From: Candidatus Brocadia sp.
GTDB lineage: Bacteria; Planctomycetota; Brocadiia; Brocadiales; Brocadiaceae
Length of the DNA: 54,801 nucleotides
Assembly (NCBI GenBank): GCA_013360945.1
Contig: JABWAQ010000039.1
Span: 1 to 54,801 of the forward strand
Direction: 5' to 3'
Shown: positions 25,273 through 34,083 of the stretch, one piece after another
Position numbering within the stretch: the stretch's first letter is position 1
Layout of the letters: every line of letters begins with the position of its first letter
Position numbers and translations under genes: made by a program
Notes under the pieces: model-generated
Seen by the model: only the letters and a program-made list of their open reading frames with translations
What the model was told of the DNA's origin: nothing
Databases searched by the model: none

Positions 25273-27135
25273 ATGACACAATTAGTGAGAGATGATATAC
25301 GGAATGTTGCAATTATTGCCCATGTTGATCATGGTAAGACCACACTTGTGGATCAATTGCTTAAGCAAAGCGGCACATTCCGGTCCAATCAGCAGATTCA
25401 AAATGTGGAAAGGATTATGGACTCAAACGACCTGGAACGGGAACGTGGTATCACCATCCTGGCCAAGAATACCGCCATCAATTATAAAGGGGTAAAGATA
25501 AATATTATCGATACACCAGGACATGCCGATTTCGGAGGAGAGGTGGAACGCGTCCTCAAGATGGCCGACGGTGTCTTATTGCTGGTAGATGCGGCTGAAG
25601 GGACGATGCCTCAGACACGGTTTGTACTCCGTAAGGCCCTCAGTTATAATCTCAGACCACTCGTGGTTGTCAATAAGATTGACAGACCCGATGCTCGTTG
25701 TACTGAAGTATTGAATGAGATATTTGACCTCTTTGTTGAACTCAATGCTACCGATGAGCAGTTGGATTTTACGGTGATTTATGCCAGCGGGAGGGAAGGA
25801 TATGCAAAATTATCCCTTGAGGAAGATAGTAAAGATATTACCCCGCTGCTTGATACCATATTACACTATGTCCCGAAACCCAGCGGTGATCCGAATGCAC
25901 CCTTGCAGATGCAGATTACATCGCTGGATTATAATGATTACGTAGGCAGGATTGGGATTGGAAGGATATTTATGGGTACTATTAATTCCGGCCAGCAGGT
26001 AACAAGGATTGACAAGAGCAACAAACAAACGGTGCACCGGGTGACTGAATTATTTACCTTTACGGGGCTGGGAAGGCAGGCCATAAAATCTGCACAGGCT
26101 GGCGATATCGTTGCTTTAACAGGGATTGAGGATGTTGACATCAGTGATACGATTGCCTCCATCGAAAATCCGCAGGCCATGCCGAAAATCAACATCGATG
26201 AGCCCACACTTTCCATGATATTTTCTGTAAACAATTCCCCTTTCAGCGGTCAGGATGGTAAATACGTTACCAGCCGGAATCTGAGAGAAAGGCTTTACCG
26301 GGAACTCCGGTCGAATGTAGCTCTTAAAGTGGAGGATACGGAAACCCCTGATGCATTCCGGATTTCTGGCCGTGGACTCTTGCATCTCTCTGTGCTCATT
26401 GAAAATATGCGCCGGGAAGGATATGAGTTGCAGGTATCTAAACCCAAGGTGATTTTCAAAGAAATCAATAAAGAAAAGGCCGAACCTGTGGAGTATGTTG
26501 TGATTGACGTACCGAAAGAATATGAGGGTCAGGTGATATCCATGTTAGGTGCACGGAAGGGGGAAATGCTCAGCATGAATACTGATAAGGACATTACCCA
26601 TTTTGAATTTAAAGTGCCTTCCCGTGGATTGATTGGCTTGAGGAACCGTCTCTTAAGCTCTACGCGCGGGGAAGCGGTGATGTATCATAATTTTTATGAC
26701 TACGAGACTTATAAAGGCGATATTGCCCATCGCATACAGGGCGTGTTAATTTCCATGGCTGCCGGTGAGGCGACTGCTTACGCCCTGGATGGATTACAGG
26801 ATAGGGGCATCATGTTTGTAAAGCCTGGCGATCGTGTGTATGAAGGGATGGTCGTGGGTGAACACTGTGAACAGAATGATATTACGGTGAATGTCATCAG
26901 GGCAAAAAAGGCCACGAATATCCGCTGCGCGACTGCTGAAAAAGGGATTAAACTTCCTCCGCCCAGGGAATTCTCATTGGAAATGGCCCTTGAATATATT
27001 GAAGATGATGAGTTGGTTGAGATTACTCCAAAAACCTTCCGGTTGAGAAAGAAACTTCTTACCGAGAACGAGCGGAGAATTACGCGCAGGCAGCAAACCC
27101 TGGAATCTGTTGAGGCATCCACAGAAAAGATTTAG
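25273..27135 (+). CDS. typA: ribosome-associated GTPase TypA/BipA
   Basis: Translational GTPase of the EF-G family that binds 70S ribosomes and supports large-subunit assembly, especially under stress or cold. It has 620 residues from the ATG at 25273, which has AAGGAG with a 4-nt spacer; the frame is open to 25237 but the extra 12 codons lie on the terminator. G1 is AHVDHGKTT (16-24), the switch region ERERGITI, G3 [15 protein letters not shown] and G4 NKID. The domain III/V regions and the BipA-specific C-terminal domain are present. It is a single-gene unit. Confidence 0.96.
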   Translation: MTQLVRDDIRNVAIIAHVDHGKTTLVDQLLKQSGTFRSNQQIQNVERIMDSNDLERERGITILAKNTAINYKGVKINIIDTPGHADFGGEVERVLKMADGVLLLVDAAEGTMPQTRFVLRKALSYNLRPLVVVNKIDRPDARCTEVLNEIFDLFVELNATDEQLDFTVIYASGREGYAKLSLEEDSKDITPLLDTILHYVPKPSGDPNAPLQMQITSLDYNDYVGRIGIGRIFMGTINSGQQVTRIDKSNKQTVHRVTELFTFTGLGRQAIKSAQAGDIVALTGIEDVDISDTIASIENPQAMPKINIDEPTLSMIFSVNNSPFSGQDGKYVTSRNLRERLYRELRSNVALKVEDTETPDAFRISGRGLLHLSVLIENMRREGYELQVSKPKVIFKEINKEKAEPVEYVVIDVPKEYEGQVISMLGARKGEMLSMNTDKDITHFEFKVPSRGLIGLRNRLLSSTRGEAVMYHNFYDYETYKGDIAHRIQGVLISMAAGEATAYALDGLQDRGIMFVKPGDRVYEGMVVGEHCEQNDITVNVIRAKKATNIRCATAEKGIKLPPPREFSLEMALEYIEDDELVEITPKTFRLRKKLLTENERRITRRQQTLESVEASTEKI

Positions 27136-27416
27136 CGTGGCTAGTGGCTACCAATCTCTGTTCGATACATGCCGCAGAAATCAGACAACTAAGTCTCCCT
27201 TAACAAAAGGGGATCGAGAGGATTATAAAAGAACTTACATAAAAAAAGAAGTTTTTACACGGTAAACAATCATGAGCCTAAGATTCACAAAAGGTCGTGA
27301 AAATGTGCCATCCTCTCTTAATCTCTCCCATCACGAGAGGGAAAGTCCTCTTGCCCCTTGTGAGAGAGGGTCTGGCCGAGAGGTATTTTCGTGCCTATAC
27401 TATAGCACAGAGAGAA
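27136..27416. repeat. intergenic region with degenerate dispersed-repeat sequence
   Basis: No convincing gene. The stretch around 27221-27275 (AAAGAAGTTTTTACACGGTAA and flanks) resembles sequence near 29440-29465, 33215-33250 and 37735-37765. The part at 27310-27375 contains an imperfect inverted repeat around CATCACGAGAGGG. A short open frame here is better explained as repeat sequence. Confidence 0.45.
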
Positions 27417-27450
27417 ACAAAAAAGCAGGCCTTGGAGCCTGCTTTTTTGT
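27417..27450. terminator. bidirectional intrinsic terminator between typA and HU
   Basis: A perfect 14-bp inverted repeat (27417-27430 with 27437-27450) has core GCAGGC/GCCTGC flanked by A6 and T6 runs and a 6-nt loop. It serves both the minus-strand HU gene, which ends at 27474, and transcription from typA. Confidence 0.9.
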
Positions 27451-27473
27451 TTGTGGATACATCTTGAAATAGT

Positions 27474-27749
27474 CTATTTGTTAACGGCGTTTTTGAAATC
27501 CTGTCCTGCGGTAAACTTTACTGTTTTGCTGGCCTTGATATTAATCACAGCGCCCGTCTGGGGATTACGTCCTTTCCGTGCCTTTCTTGCCCTCACCGAG
27601 AAGGTGCCAAATCCAATCAATCGCACCTCCTTGCTCTTCTTAACACCATTCTTTATGCCGTTTAAAACGGCATTTACCGCCATTTCTCCGCATGCCTTTG
27701 ACACCTCACACTCTTTTGCCACTATTTCTACCAATTCCTGTTTATTCAT
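27474..27749 (-). CDS. hup: HU-family DNA-binding protein
   Basis: Nucleoid-compacting histone-like protein of 91 residues. The start MNKQELVEIVAKE at 27749 is chosen because AAGGAGG lies 8 nt upstream; the open frame extends six codons further. The signature GFGTFSVRARKARKGRNPQTGAVINI covers the beta-arm and the proline that intercalates DNA, followed by the SKTVKFTAGQDFKNAVN C-terminus. Single-gene unit with its own promoter and terminator. Confidence 0.95.
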   Translation of the reverse strand: MNKQELVEIVAKECEVSKACGEMAVNAVLNGIKNGVKKSKEVRLIGFGTFSVRARKARKGRNPQTGAVINIKASKTVKFTAGQDFKNAVNK

Positions 27750-27806
27750 CCAACAACCTCCTTTCAAATAAAATGGTTTAGATAAAGGGTGTTAAATTTC
27801 GAGGTT

Positions 27807-27835
27807 AGAATACATTAAATGAGCGCCTGAATCAA
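27807..27835 (-). promoter_or_regulatory. sigma70-type promoter of the HU gene
   Basis: On the minus strand TTGATT (27835-27830) and TATTCT (27812-27807) are 17 nt apart, about 58 nt before the HU start codon. Confidence 0.65.
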
Positions 27836-27949
27836 GTATTTTCTGGATTTTTTGAAAAAAATATTTCCTGCAGAAGTTTTGAGGTATGGTATGCTATGCA
27901 GCGAATGCGATGCTTGCAGATATTTTTTAAAAATATAAAGCTACATTTT

Positions 27950-28675
27950 TCAACTTTTACTATATAATATAGACCTTTTGAATTCCTTTTTGAGCATCCA
28001 TCCTACGATAATGAGCGCCGACTTTTTGATTGCTTCCCGCTTAACCTCTTCGGCAACATCCGACAGCTTTGTGCAAATAATTTTCTGGTCGGGCCATGTT
28101 GCCTTGTAGACAACGGCTACCGGGCAATCCTTGCCATAATGGGGCAGGAGGACATCTACGATTTTGTCTATCTTTTCAATGCTTAAGAAAATGCACAGCG
28201 TAGGGGTGGCAGTGGCCAGAACACTCAGACGCTCTTTTTCGGGGATAGGGGTTTTTCCCTCCATGCGGGTGATCACAATTGTTTGTGTAACCCCCGGAAG
28301 AGTTAACTCCTGCCTCAGAACCGCGGCGGCGGCAACAAAGGAGCTGACCCCTGGAATAATCTCGTAGGCAATTCCCAGTTCATCCAGGACGTGCATCTGT
28401 TCTTGTATTGCGCCATATATCGAAGGATCTCCTGAGTGTATCCTTGCAACGTCCATATTTTTTTCCCGTGCTTCTTTATAAACAAGGGTCATTTCCTCCA
28501 GGCTCATGGTGGAAGAGTCGTATGTCTTTGCTTGGGAGGGAAGATGCTTCAGTAATTCCGGATTTACGAGAGAACCTGCATAAATACAGTATTCTGCACG
28601 TTGGATAGCCTTTAATCCCTTGATGGTTATTAGCTCAGGATCGCCGGGTCCTGCACCGATAAAATAGACTTTCAT
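27950..28675 (-). CDS. cobM: precorrin-4 / cobalt-precorrin-4 C11-methyltransferase
   Basis: SAM-dependent methylation of the corrin ring at C11. The 241 residues have the tetrapyrrole methylase fold: VYFIGAGPGDPELITIKG at the N-terminus, the CobM/CbiF-specific AGSLVNPELL and VARIHSGDPSIYGA, then IPGVSSFVAAAA and ATPTLCIFLSIEKID. No other corrin gene is within the window. The small exported-protein gene ends 5 nt upstream of its ATG, so the two are probably co-transcribed. I saw no cobalamin riboswitch upstream. The function may support the B12-dependent radical SAM enzyme of this genome, but that link is inference. Confidence 0.93.
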   Translation of the reverse strand: MKVYFIGAGPGDPELITIKGLKAIQRAEYCIYAGSLVNPELLKHLPSQAKTYDSSTMSLEEMTLVYKEAREKNMDVARIHSGDPSIYGAIQEQMHVLDELGIAYEIIPGVSSFVAAAAVLRQELTLPGVTQTIVITRMEGKTPIPEKERLSVLATATPTLCIFLSIEKIDKIVDVLLPHYGKDCPVAVVYKATWPDQKIICTKLSDVAEEVKREAIKKSALIIVGWMLKKEFKRSILYSKS

Positions 28676-28680
28676 CTTTT

Positions 28681-29046
28681 TTAATTACCGTCTTTCCAAT
28701 GAATAGCATTGACTATGACCTTTTTCGATTCTTCACCCATAATCTTGAATTGACTATCCTTTATCAGATATGTGGAGGCTTCTTTACTGCTGGTTCTAAT
28801 GGTAATAATCCAGCAGCCCGCGTCTCTGCTTACGGACTCAATCCTCCCTTTTTTCACGCTTACGGTGATATTTAATACGGATTCCTCCTCCCCTCCTGAT
28901 ATTTCCCTGACACCTTCAATGGCAAAGACACTCGGTAAGCCGGTTTTCATTCTTATCAAAGGAGCTTCATACTCAAAAGATTGTCCAAATGCGGAAAAAG
29001 TTGAACAGCACATTACAAACAAACATACAAAGATTGTATTTTTCAT
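28681..29046 (-). CDS. small exported protein of unknown function
   Basis: 121 residues beginning with a clear signal peptide (MKNTIFVCLFVMCCSTFSAFG, probable cleavage after AFG). The mature part is predicted beta-rich with a single Cys (DAGCWIITIRT). I recognise no family. It lies directly upstream of cobM on the same strand with a 5-nt gap, so a shared transcript is likely. Whether it relates to cobalt handling or corrin synthesis cannot be told. Confidence 0.65.
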   Translation of the reverse strand: MKNTIFVCLFVMCCSTFSAFGQSFEYEAPLIRMKTGLPSVFAIEGVREISGGEEESVLNITVSVKKGRIESVSRDAGCWIITIRTSSKEASTYLIKDSQFKIMGEESKKVIVNAIHWKDGN

Positions 29047-29481
29047 TTTGTCACCCTCATATTTTCAAATCGATAAAAGCAGGCAAGTGCCTTATTTTGT
29101 AGTGGCAATTTATGAATTGTCACTACACTATTGATATAAAGGCATTTTTCTGGCGGGGTCATTTTCAAAAACGAATAAGGTTACAGAAAGTGAATAGCTG
29201 AAAATTAAAGGAATTATTTTACACAGATAATAGACAGGTAGCAACCCTTTTTTCATCATGGTTATATTCTGTTGACACCTTTCAAATTGTTGTTTATATT
29301 ACAAGAAATGTGTTTACCGGGTATCTCCAGGCGTGACGCAATCATAACCAAATCACCCTTAAATCAGGGGATGAAGATGGTTGTAAAAACTTGCCAAAAT
29401 TCATTCTCTGAAACTTGCCTTTGCGAAAGCAGGGGATGAGGATAAAAGAAATTTTTTCACGGTAATAATACAAATTGTGAA
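29047..29481. other. intergenic region before kdsA
   Basis: No gene seen. It contains two similar stretches, about 29355-29385 and 29430-29460, built around CAGGGGATGA(A/G)GAT. They look like a degenerate tandem of the same dispersed repeat seen after typA. A kdsA promoter is not obvious. Confidence 0.45.
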
Positions 29482-30306
29482 ATGGCTAAGAACGTGAACA
29501 TCAAAAATTGGTCTATAGGCCGGGGGCAACCACTTGCCTTTATTGCCGGTCCGTGTGTCATAGAGACCCATGAAAGCTGTTTGAAATTGGCAGAGAAATT
29601 AAAAAACATTTTTCTGGCAAAGAAGCTACCTTTTATCTTTAAAGCATCATATGATAAGGCAAACCGAACGTCTGTCAATTCATTCAGAGGACCCGGTATT
29701 AAAGAGGGCATAAAGATCTTGGCCGATATTAAAAAGCAACTTGATGTGCCGGTCATTTCTGATGTACATGGTACAGAGGATGTTCCAATTGTAGCAGAAA
29801 CACTCGATGTTATACAAGTCCCTGCCTTTCTCTGCCGCCAAACTGATTTAATCCTGGCTGTGGCAAAGACGGGCAAACCGGTTAACGTGAAAAAAGGGCA
29901 GTTTTTGGCTCCGTGGGATATGAAGTCCGTTGTCGAAAAAATACGAAGCACGGGAAATGAACAGATTTTATTAACGGAGCGGGGGGCGAGTTTTGGTTAT
30001 AATAACCTGGTCAGTGACATGCGGTCGTTGGTTGTTATGCGAGAATTCGGTTATCCCGTTATCTATGATGCTACACACAGTGTTCAATTGCCAGGCGGCT
30101 ATGGAAACGTCTCCGGGGGGGAAAGGAATATGGTGTTGCCACTTGCCAGGGCTGCTGTAGCTACAGGATGCGATGGCCTGTTCATGGAAGTACATGAGAC
30201 CCCTGAAAAAGCACTTTCAGACGCAGCGACCATGCTGCCGCTCAAAGACCTGCCGCATTTAATTGAACAGGTATTGGAGATACACAGAATAATTTATTGT
30301 AAATAA
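29482..30306 (+). CDS. kdsA: 3-deoxy-D-manno-octulosonate 8-phosphate synthase
   Basis: Condenses PEP with arabinose 5-phosphate to Kdo-8-phosphate, the precursor of the LPS inner core, so the cell is expected to make Kdo-type lipopolysaccharide. The 274 residues are typical. Landmarks are FIAGPCVIE, KASYDKANRTS, SFRGPG, the SDVHG region, QVPAFLCRQTDL, KKGQFLAPWDM, ERGASFGYNNLVSDMR and DATHSVQLPG. The Cys in AGPC and the metal-ligand region suggest either the metal or non-metal class; I did not resolve which. The ATG at 29482 lacks a clear Shine-Dalgarno sequence. It is a single gene here, followed by tRNA-Thr. Confidence 0.95.
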   Translation: MAKNVNIKNWSIGRGQPLAFIAGPCVIETHESCLKLAEKLKNIFLAKKLPFIFKASYDKANRTSVNSFRGPGIKEGIKILADIKKQLDVPVISDVHGTEDVPIVAETLDVIQVPAFLCRQTDLILAVAKTGKPVNVKKGQFLAPWDMKSVVEKIRSTGNEQILLTERGASFGYNNLVSDMRSLVVMREFGYPVIYDATHSVQLPGGYGNVSGGERNMVLPLARAAVATGCDGLFMEVHETPEKALSDAATMLPLKDLPHLIEQVLEIHRIIYCK

Positions 30307-30324
30307 AAAAAAATTTCGTATAAT
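30297..30324 (+). promoter_or_regulatory. promoter of tRNA-Thr
   Basis: TTGTAA (30297-30302) and a perfect TATAAT (30319-30324) are 16 nt apart and overlap the end of kdsA. The expected start is near 30331, about 18 nt before the tRNA. Confidence 0.6.
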
Positions 30325-30348
30325 ATTCGTTTCAGAATGTTATCTTAA

Positions 30349-30421
30349 GCCCGCGTAGCTCAACTGGCGGAGCACGTCATTCGTAATGATGAGGTTGTCG
30401 GTTCGACTCCGATCGCGGGCT
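30349..30421 (+). tRNA. tRNA-Thr, anticodon CGT
   Basis: The acceptor arm GCCCGCG (30349-30355) pairs with CGCGGGC (30414-30420). The anticodon arm CGTCA/TGATG encloses loop TTCGTAA with anticodon CGT at 30382-30384, and the T-loop is GTTCGACTCC. It reads ACG. No CCA is encoded; the gene runs into a T run that may terminate transcription. Confidence 0.95.
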
Positions 30422-30462
30422 TTTATATTTATATTATCTCAAAATTTGTTTGATGCATTCTT

Positions 30463-31851
30463 ATGGTGATTAATAAAAAAAAGGTATTTGTATTGGGTCT
30501 GGACTCAGTGCCGCCTGAACTTTTTTTTGATCGTTGGCTTGATCAGTTACCTAATATAAAAAGGTTGATTTCTCACAGCCGGTATGGCGCAATGAAAAGC
30601 ACTATCCCAGCCATTACCTGTCCCGCCTGGATGTCCATGATGACGAGCGCTAATCCCGGCCGTCTGGGATTGTATGGGTTTAGAAACCGTTCGGGTTATG
30701 ATTACGAGGGCATGTCGTTTGCCAATTCCAAGGCGGTTAATGTCGCTACGGTGTGGGATATCCTGTCAAGGATGGGCAAAAAGGTCGTGGTGATTGGTGT
30801 TCCCATGACGTATCCACCACAGTCCGTCAATGGATGCATGGTCACCTGTTTTATGACACCTGACACGAAGGGTGAATACACGTACCCCCCGGAATTGAAA
30901 GCAGAGGTGGAGGCCGTCTCCAATGGCTATATCCTCGATGTGGATGAGTTCAGGAGTGATAATAAAGACTCGATTTTAAAAGAGATTTACGATATGACGG
31001 AGAAACGGTTCAGGCTCACACGGCACTTTATTCGTTCGAAAGAATGGGATTTCTTCATGATGGTGGAAATGGGCCCGGACAGGATACACCATGCATTCTG
31101 GAAATATTTTGATCAAGACCATCCTAAGCATGTACCTGGTTCAAAATATCAAGACGCCATCCTGAATTACTATAAGTATCTCGACAAGGAAATAAGCGAT
31201 ACCTTTCAACTTTTCGATGATGATACCATGACCCTCATTGTGTCCGATCACGGGGCTAAGAAGATGGTCGGCGGTATCTGCATTAACGAATGGCTTATTC
31301 AGAACGGTTACCTGAAATTGGCTCACTATCCCGCAGAGGTTACGCAATTCAATAAGCTTGTGGTTGACTGGGAAAGTACGCTGGCCTGGGGTGAGGGTGG
31401 CTATTATGGAAGGCTATTTATGAATGTAAAGGGTCGTGAACCCAGGGGAGTTATTGCACCTCAGCATTATGAGCATGTGAGAAATGAACTGATTAAAAAG
31501 TTAGAAGATTTGAGAGACGAAAACGGCAATAACATTCATACGAAGGTATTTAAACCCGAGGAGATCTATTCAGAATGTAACGGCATACCGCCGGATTTAA
31601 TCGTGTATTATGGGGACCTCTTCTGGCGTTCTCTTGGTAGTGTTGGGAACGGGACGATATGGGCGAATGAAAACGATACCGGTCCCGATGATGCAAACCA
31701 TTCCCAGTATGGTATCTTTGTCATGCAAAACGGCAAGAATCAGGGTGGAGAGCGGCTTCATGGGGTGACATTATATGATATCGCTCCAACGATATTGAGC
31801 TATATGGGTGTTAGGGTACCCGAAAGCATGGAAGGGAATATTATTCCGTAA
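30463..31851 (+). CDS. alkaline phosphatase superfamily protein (type I phosphodiesterase/nucleotide pyrophosphatase-like)
   Basis: 462 residues, no signal peptide, so probably cytoplasmic. N-terminal VLGLDSVPPELF gives the first metal Asp, STIPAITCPAW the likely Thr nucleophile, GPDRIHHAFWKYFD and LIVSDHGAKK the further Asp/His metal ligands, and NHSQYGIF and APTILSYMGV the C-terminal core. These enzymes cleave phosphate or sulfate esters or diesters; the substrate is unknown. cysC follows after 41 nt on the same strand, so sulfonucleotide or phosphonucleotide chemistry is a plausible context, but this is inference. Confidence 0.88.
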   Translation: MVINKKKVFVLGLDSVPPELFFDRWLDQLPNIKRLISHSRYGAMKSTIPAITCPAWMSMMTSANPGRLGLYGFRNRSGYDYEGMSFANSKAVNVATVWDILSRMGKKVVVIGVPMTYPPQSVNGCMVTCFMTPDTKGEYTYPPELKAEVEAVSNGYILDVDEFRSDNKDSILKEIYDMTEKRFRLTRHFIRSKEWDFFMMVEMGPDRIHHAFWKYFDQDHPKHVPGSKYQDAILNYYKYLDKEISDTFQLFDDDTMTLIVSDHGAKKMVGGICINEWLIQNGYLKLAHYPAEVTQFNKLVVDWESTLAWGEGGYYGRLFMNVKGREPRGVIAPQHYEHVRNELIKKLEDLRDENGNNIHTKVFKPEEIYSECNGIPPDLIVYYGDLFWRSLGSVGNGTIWANENDTGPDDANHSQYGIFVMQNGKNQGGERLHGVTLYDIAPTILSYMGVRVPESMEGNIIP

Positions 31852-31892
31852 TTATTAATTATGTATCAAATGAGTTCATGAGGACATAACCG

Positions 31893-32501
31893 ATGAATAA
31901 GGGTTTTACGGTTTGGTTTACAGGATTACCGGGCACCGGGAAGTCGACCATCTCGCATCTCCTGGAAAAGAAACTGAAGGAACAGGGAAGAAACGTTGAG
32001 ATACTTGATGGTGATGTAGTCAGAAAAAACCTCTGTCAGGGGCTGGGTTTTAGTAAAAATGACCGTGATATTGATATCCAGCGGATCGCATTCGTTTGTA
32101 AGCTATTGACAAGAAACGGAGTGGCCGTTATTTCTGCCGCTATGTCTCCTTACCGTGAGGCCAGGGACAAGGCACGTAAGGAGATTGGTAGTTTTGTCGA
32201 GATATATGTAAAGCGCCCCCTGGAGATATGTGCTGAACGGGATGTGAAGGGGTTGCACAAGAAGGCCATCGAGGGTGAAATTGAGGGCTTTACCGGGGTT
32301 TCAGGCCCGTATGAAGAACCGCTCAACCCAGAGCTGATAATAGAAACCGATAAAGAAACCGTAGAAGAATCGACGAACAAGGTATTAAAAAGGTTGACTG
32401 AATTAGGCTATATTAACCCTAAAGAATCCGCAACACACGTCTATTCACCTGAAGAAGAAGAGAAGATTAAGGAAAGATTATCCAGGCTGGGATATATTTA
32501 A
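31893..32501 (+). CDS. cysC: adenylyl-sulfate (APS) kinase
   Basis: Phosphorylates APS to PAPS with ATP. The 202 residues have the P-loop GLPGTGKS at 11-18, LDGDVVRKNLCQGLGFSKNDRDIDIQRIAFV (APS binding and DGD motif), ISAAMSPYREARD, and CAERDVKGLHKKAIEGEIEGFTGVSGPYE. The C-terminal tail (about 180-202, EEEEKIKERLSRLGYI) is longer than the minimal enzyme. GAGGA lies about 8 nt before the ATG. No ATP sulfurylase gene (sat or cysND) is adjacent. Its neighbour is the phosphatase-superfamily gene, which suggests PAPS for sulfate-ester formation rather than simple assimilation. Confidence 0.94.
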   Translation: MNKGFTVWFTGLPGTGKSTISHLLEKKLKEQGRNVEILDGDVVRKNLCQGLGFSKNDRDIDIQRIAFVCKLLTRNGVAVISAAMSPYREARDKARKEIGSFVEIYVKRPLEICAERDVKGLHKKAIEGEIEGFTGVSGPYEEPLNPELIIETDKETVEESTNKVLKRLTELGYINPKESATHVYSPEEEEKIKERLSRLGYI

Positions 32502-32515
32502 AAATTTTGTATTTT

Positions 32516-33157
32516 TCAATTTACCCTTTTTATTTTGCATGTATTTTTGTAGGTGTCCTCAATTACATTCTTTGTCTTCGTTGAAAATTTGGCAATGAGT
32601 TTGTCCAACTTAGGATTTAGCATAGGGCCTGCCGCCCTGGCAAGGAATGCAAAAAAGGCATTATCGAATTTCAAATGAACGGACGTTCTTACATCCTCAT
32701 AAGGGCCAACCTCATCTTTTTGTGTTGAGTAGTTAATCTCCAATACAATAGCACCCGAAAAGTTAAAGAAAACAGCGGCGTTGCCGTGTCCTATATAGAT
32801 TACCTTGTGTGGCTGCCGATCCACTAACTTAAACTCCCCTGTAATATGTTTTGATGGCATCTGTATGCCATATTGTCCATTCCCCTTGACCTCAAGTATT
32901 AACTCTTTCCTGCTAAAATCCTTCCCGTGCCTGGTAAGTTCTTCCACATGTTCCGTAAAGTATTCAAGGGTTTCTCTGTCTGCGCGTACTGCAAGGGGTT
33001 TCTGAATCCTCGTGATAGTACTATTGTCAATAATATCCTGTACTCCATCTGAGGGTATGGGTTCTGCGGACGAAGTGTTGATCCATAATGTGCAAATAAG
33101 AAAGATCAAGGTCATTTTATACCTGGCACGGCAAAACCGTAACCAAATCTCCCTCAT
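32516..33157 (-). CDS. exported protein of unknown function
   Basis: 213 residues from the ATG at 33157 (MREIWLRFCRARYKMTLIFLICTLWINTSSA, a signal peptide); the in-frame ATG at 33115 is an equally possible start. The open frame extends to 33244, but that part coincides with a dispersed-repeat-like stretch. The mature protein mixes beta strands (HKVIYIGHGNAAVFFNFSGAIVLEINY) and helices (MLNPKLDKLIAKFSTKTKNVIEDTYK) in a pattern that could be an SRPBCC/START-like lipid-binding fold. That is a guess. It is convergent with cysC, with 14 nt between them. Confidence 0.6.
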   Translation of the reverse strand: MREIWLRFCRARYKMTLIFLICTLWINTSSAEPIPSDGVQDIIDNSTITRIQKPLAVRADRETLEYFTEHVEELTRHGKDFSRKELILEVKGNGQYGIQMPSKHITGEFKLVDRQPHKVIYIGHGNAAVFFNFSGAIVLEINYSTQKDEVGPYEDVRTSVHLKFDNAFFAFLARAAGPMLNPKLDKLIAKFSTKTKNVIEDTYKNTCKIKRVN

Positions 33158-33517
33158 AAAAGAGAAATAACCCCTTTGAATTCCTCTTTGCAAAAGGAGA
33201 CTAAGGGGGTGTAAAAAGTTTTCCAAAAAAAGAAATTTTAACACAGTGATACTCTATAGTGCATAAGTATTTGGTAGAATAGAAAAAAGAGGCTCAATGG
33301 CAAAATGGCGAGTAAGGCAGAACGAGTCATGCGTATGGCTAAGGTGCACGGGAATGTAAGCAAATGGAGTATTGCCGGGTACTGAATGTTACCATGGATC
33401 GGTTTGCCTTACTACAACAATTTTGATACTTGACAACTATAACCTTGGATGACTTTTCTCAGGCCTCCACTTGACGACTCTACTCATTTATTTTGGCATG
33501 CAGGACAAGCGGTTTTT

Positions 33518-33742
33518 TTATTTTCTGCGCAATAACCACATAATCAGGGAGAAGATGATGCTAATGATGATGCAGGTTGTAATGGGAAAATAAAAACTAA
33601 CGTTTTTCTTTTGAATGGCGATGTCGCCAGGAAGTTTTCCCAGAAAGGGGATCTTCCCTCCCATCGTAAATAGCCCCCCAATGACAATCAGAATAATGCC
33701 AAGGACTATGAAAGTCTTGCCTAATATACTCAGATCCCCCAT
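33518..33742 (-). CDS. DUF2905 family small membrane protein
   Basis: 74 residues from the ATG at 33742, chosen because GGAGG lies 8 nt upstream; the frame is open a further ten codons. The family pattern GKTFIVLGIILIVIGGLFTMGGKIPFLGKLPGDI is followed by a polar stretch (IQKKNVSFYFP) and a second membrane helix, ending in Arg/Lys. Widespread two-helix inner-membrane protein of unknown role; no partner is evident here. Confidence 0.88.
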   Translation of the reverse strand: MGDLSILGKTFIVLGIILIVIGGLFTMGGKIPFLGKLPGDIAIQKKNVSFYFPITTCIIISIIFSLIMWLLRRK

Positions 33743-33802
33743 AACGCGTACCTCCGGTTTCAACATCCCCAATGTAAAACAGCAAAATCCAAGGCACGAA
33801 TT

Positions 33803-33913
33803 CCGAAATTCGAAACAACCACAAAATTATAAATTCAAATGCCCAAAATCTGTTTCCAATTTCAGTTGATTTGATATTAGAATTTGTTATGGATTTCGAT
33901 ATTCAAATTTCGG
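33803..33913. repeat. AT-rich element with terminal inverted repeats
   Basis: A 12-nt end (33803-33814) is repeated in inverted form at 33902-33913 with 11 of 12 positions matching. The roughly 110 bp between is AT-rich and non-coding. It resembles a small MITE-like or degenerate intergenic element. No target-site duplication is clear. The flanks to 34083 hold no gene. Confidence 0.5.
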
Positions 33914-34083
33914 ATTTGTTAAAAAACAAACGATAGTGTTTTTATTCAGCACCGAGTAATTTTATTCTTTGCGGCTATGCAGCTCATAATTATCTTACAC
34001 CAATAATTTATTGCCGCAGTCGAAGTGTGACAACAGCACGCCTTGCCCAGTTGTTTTATTCATTTGTTGGTAAACCCTTATAA

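Noticed and set aside
27272..27472. 66-codon plus-strand frame after typA
   Set aside because: It runs through degenerate repeat sequence and the bidirectional terminator and has no ribosome binding site.
28676..29250. Cobalamin riboswitch before the cobM unit
   Set aside because: No B12-box-like sequence or matching stems were seen upstream of the 28681-29046 gene on the minus strand.
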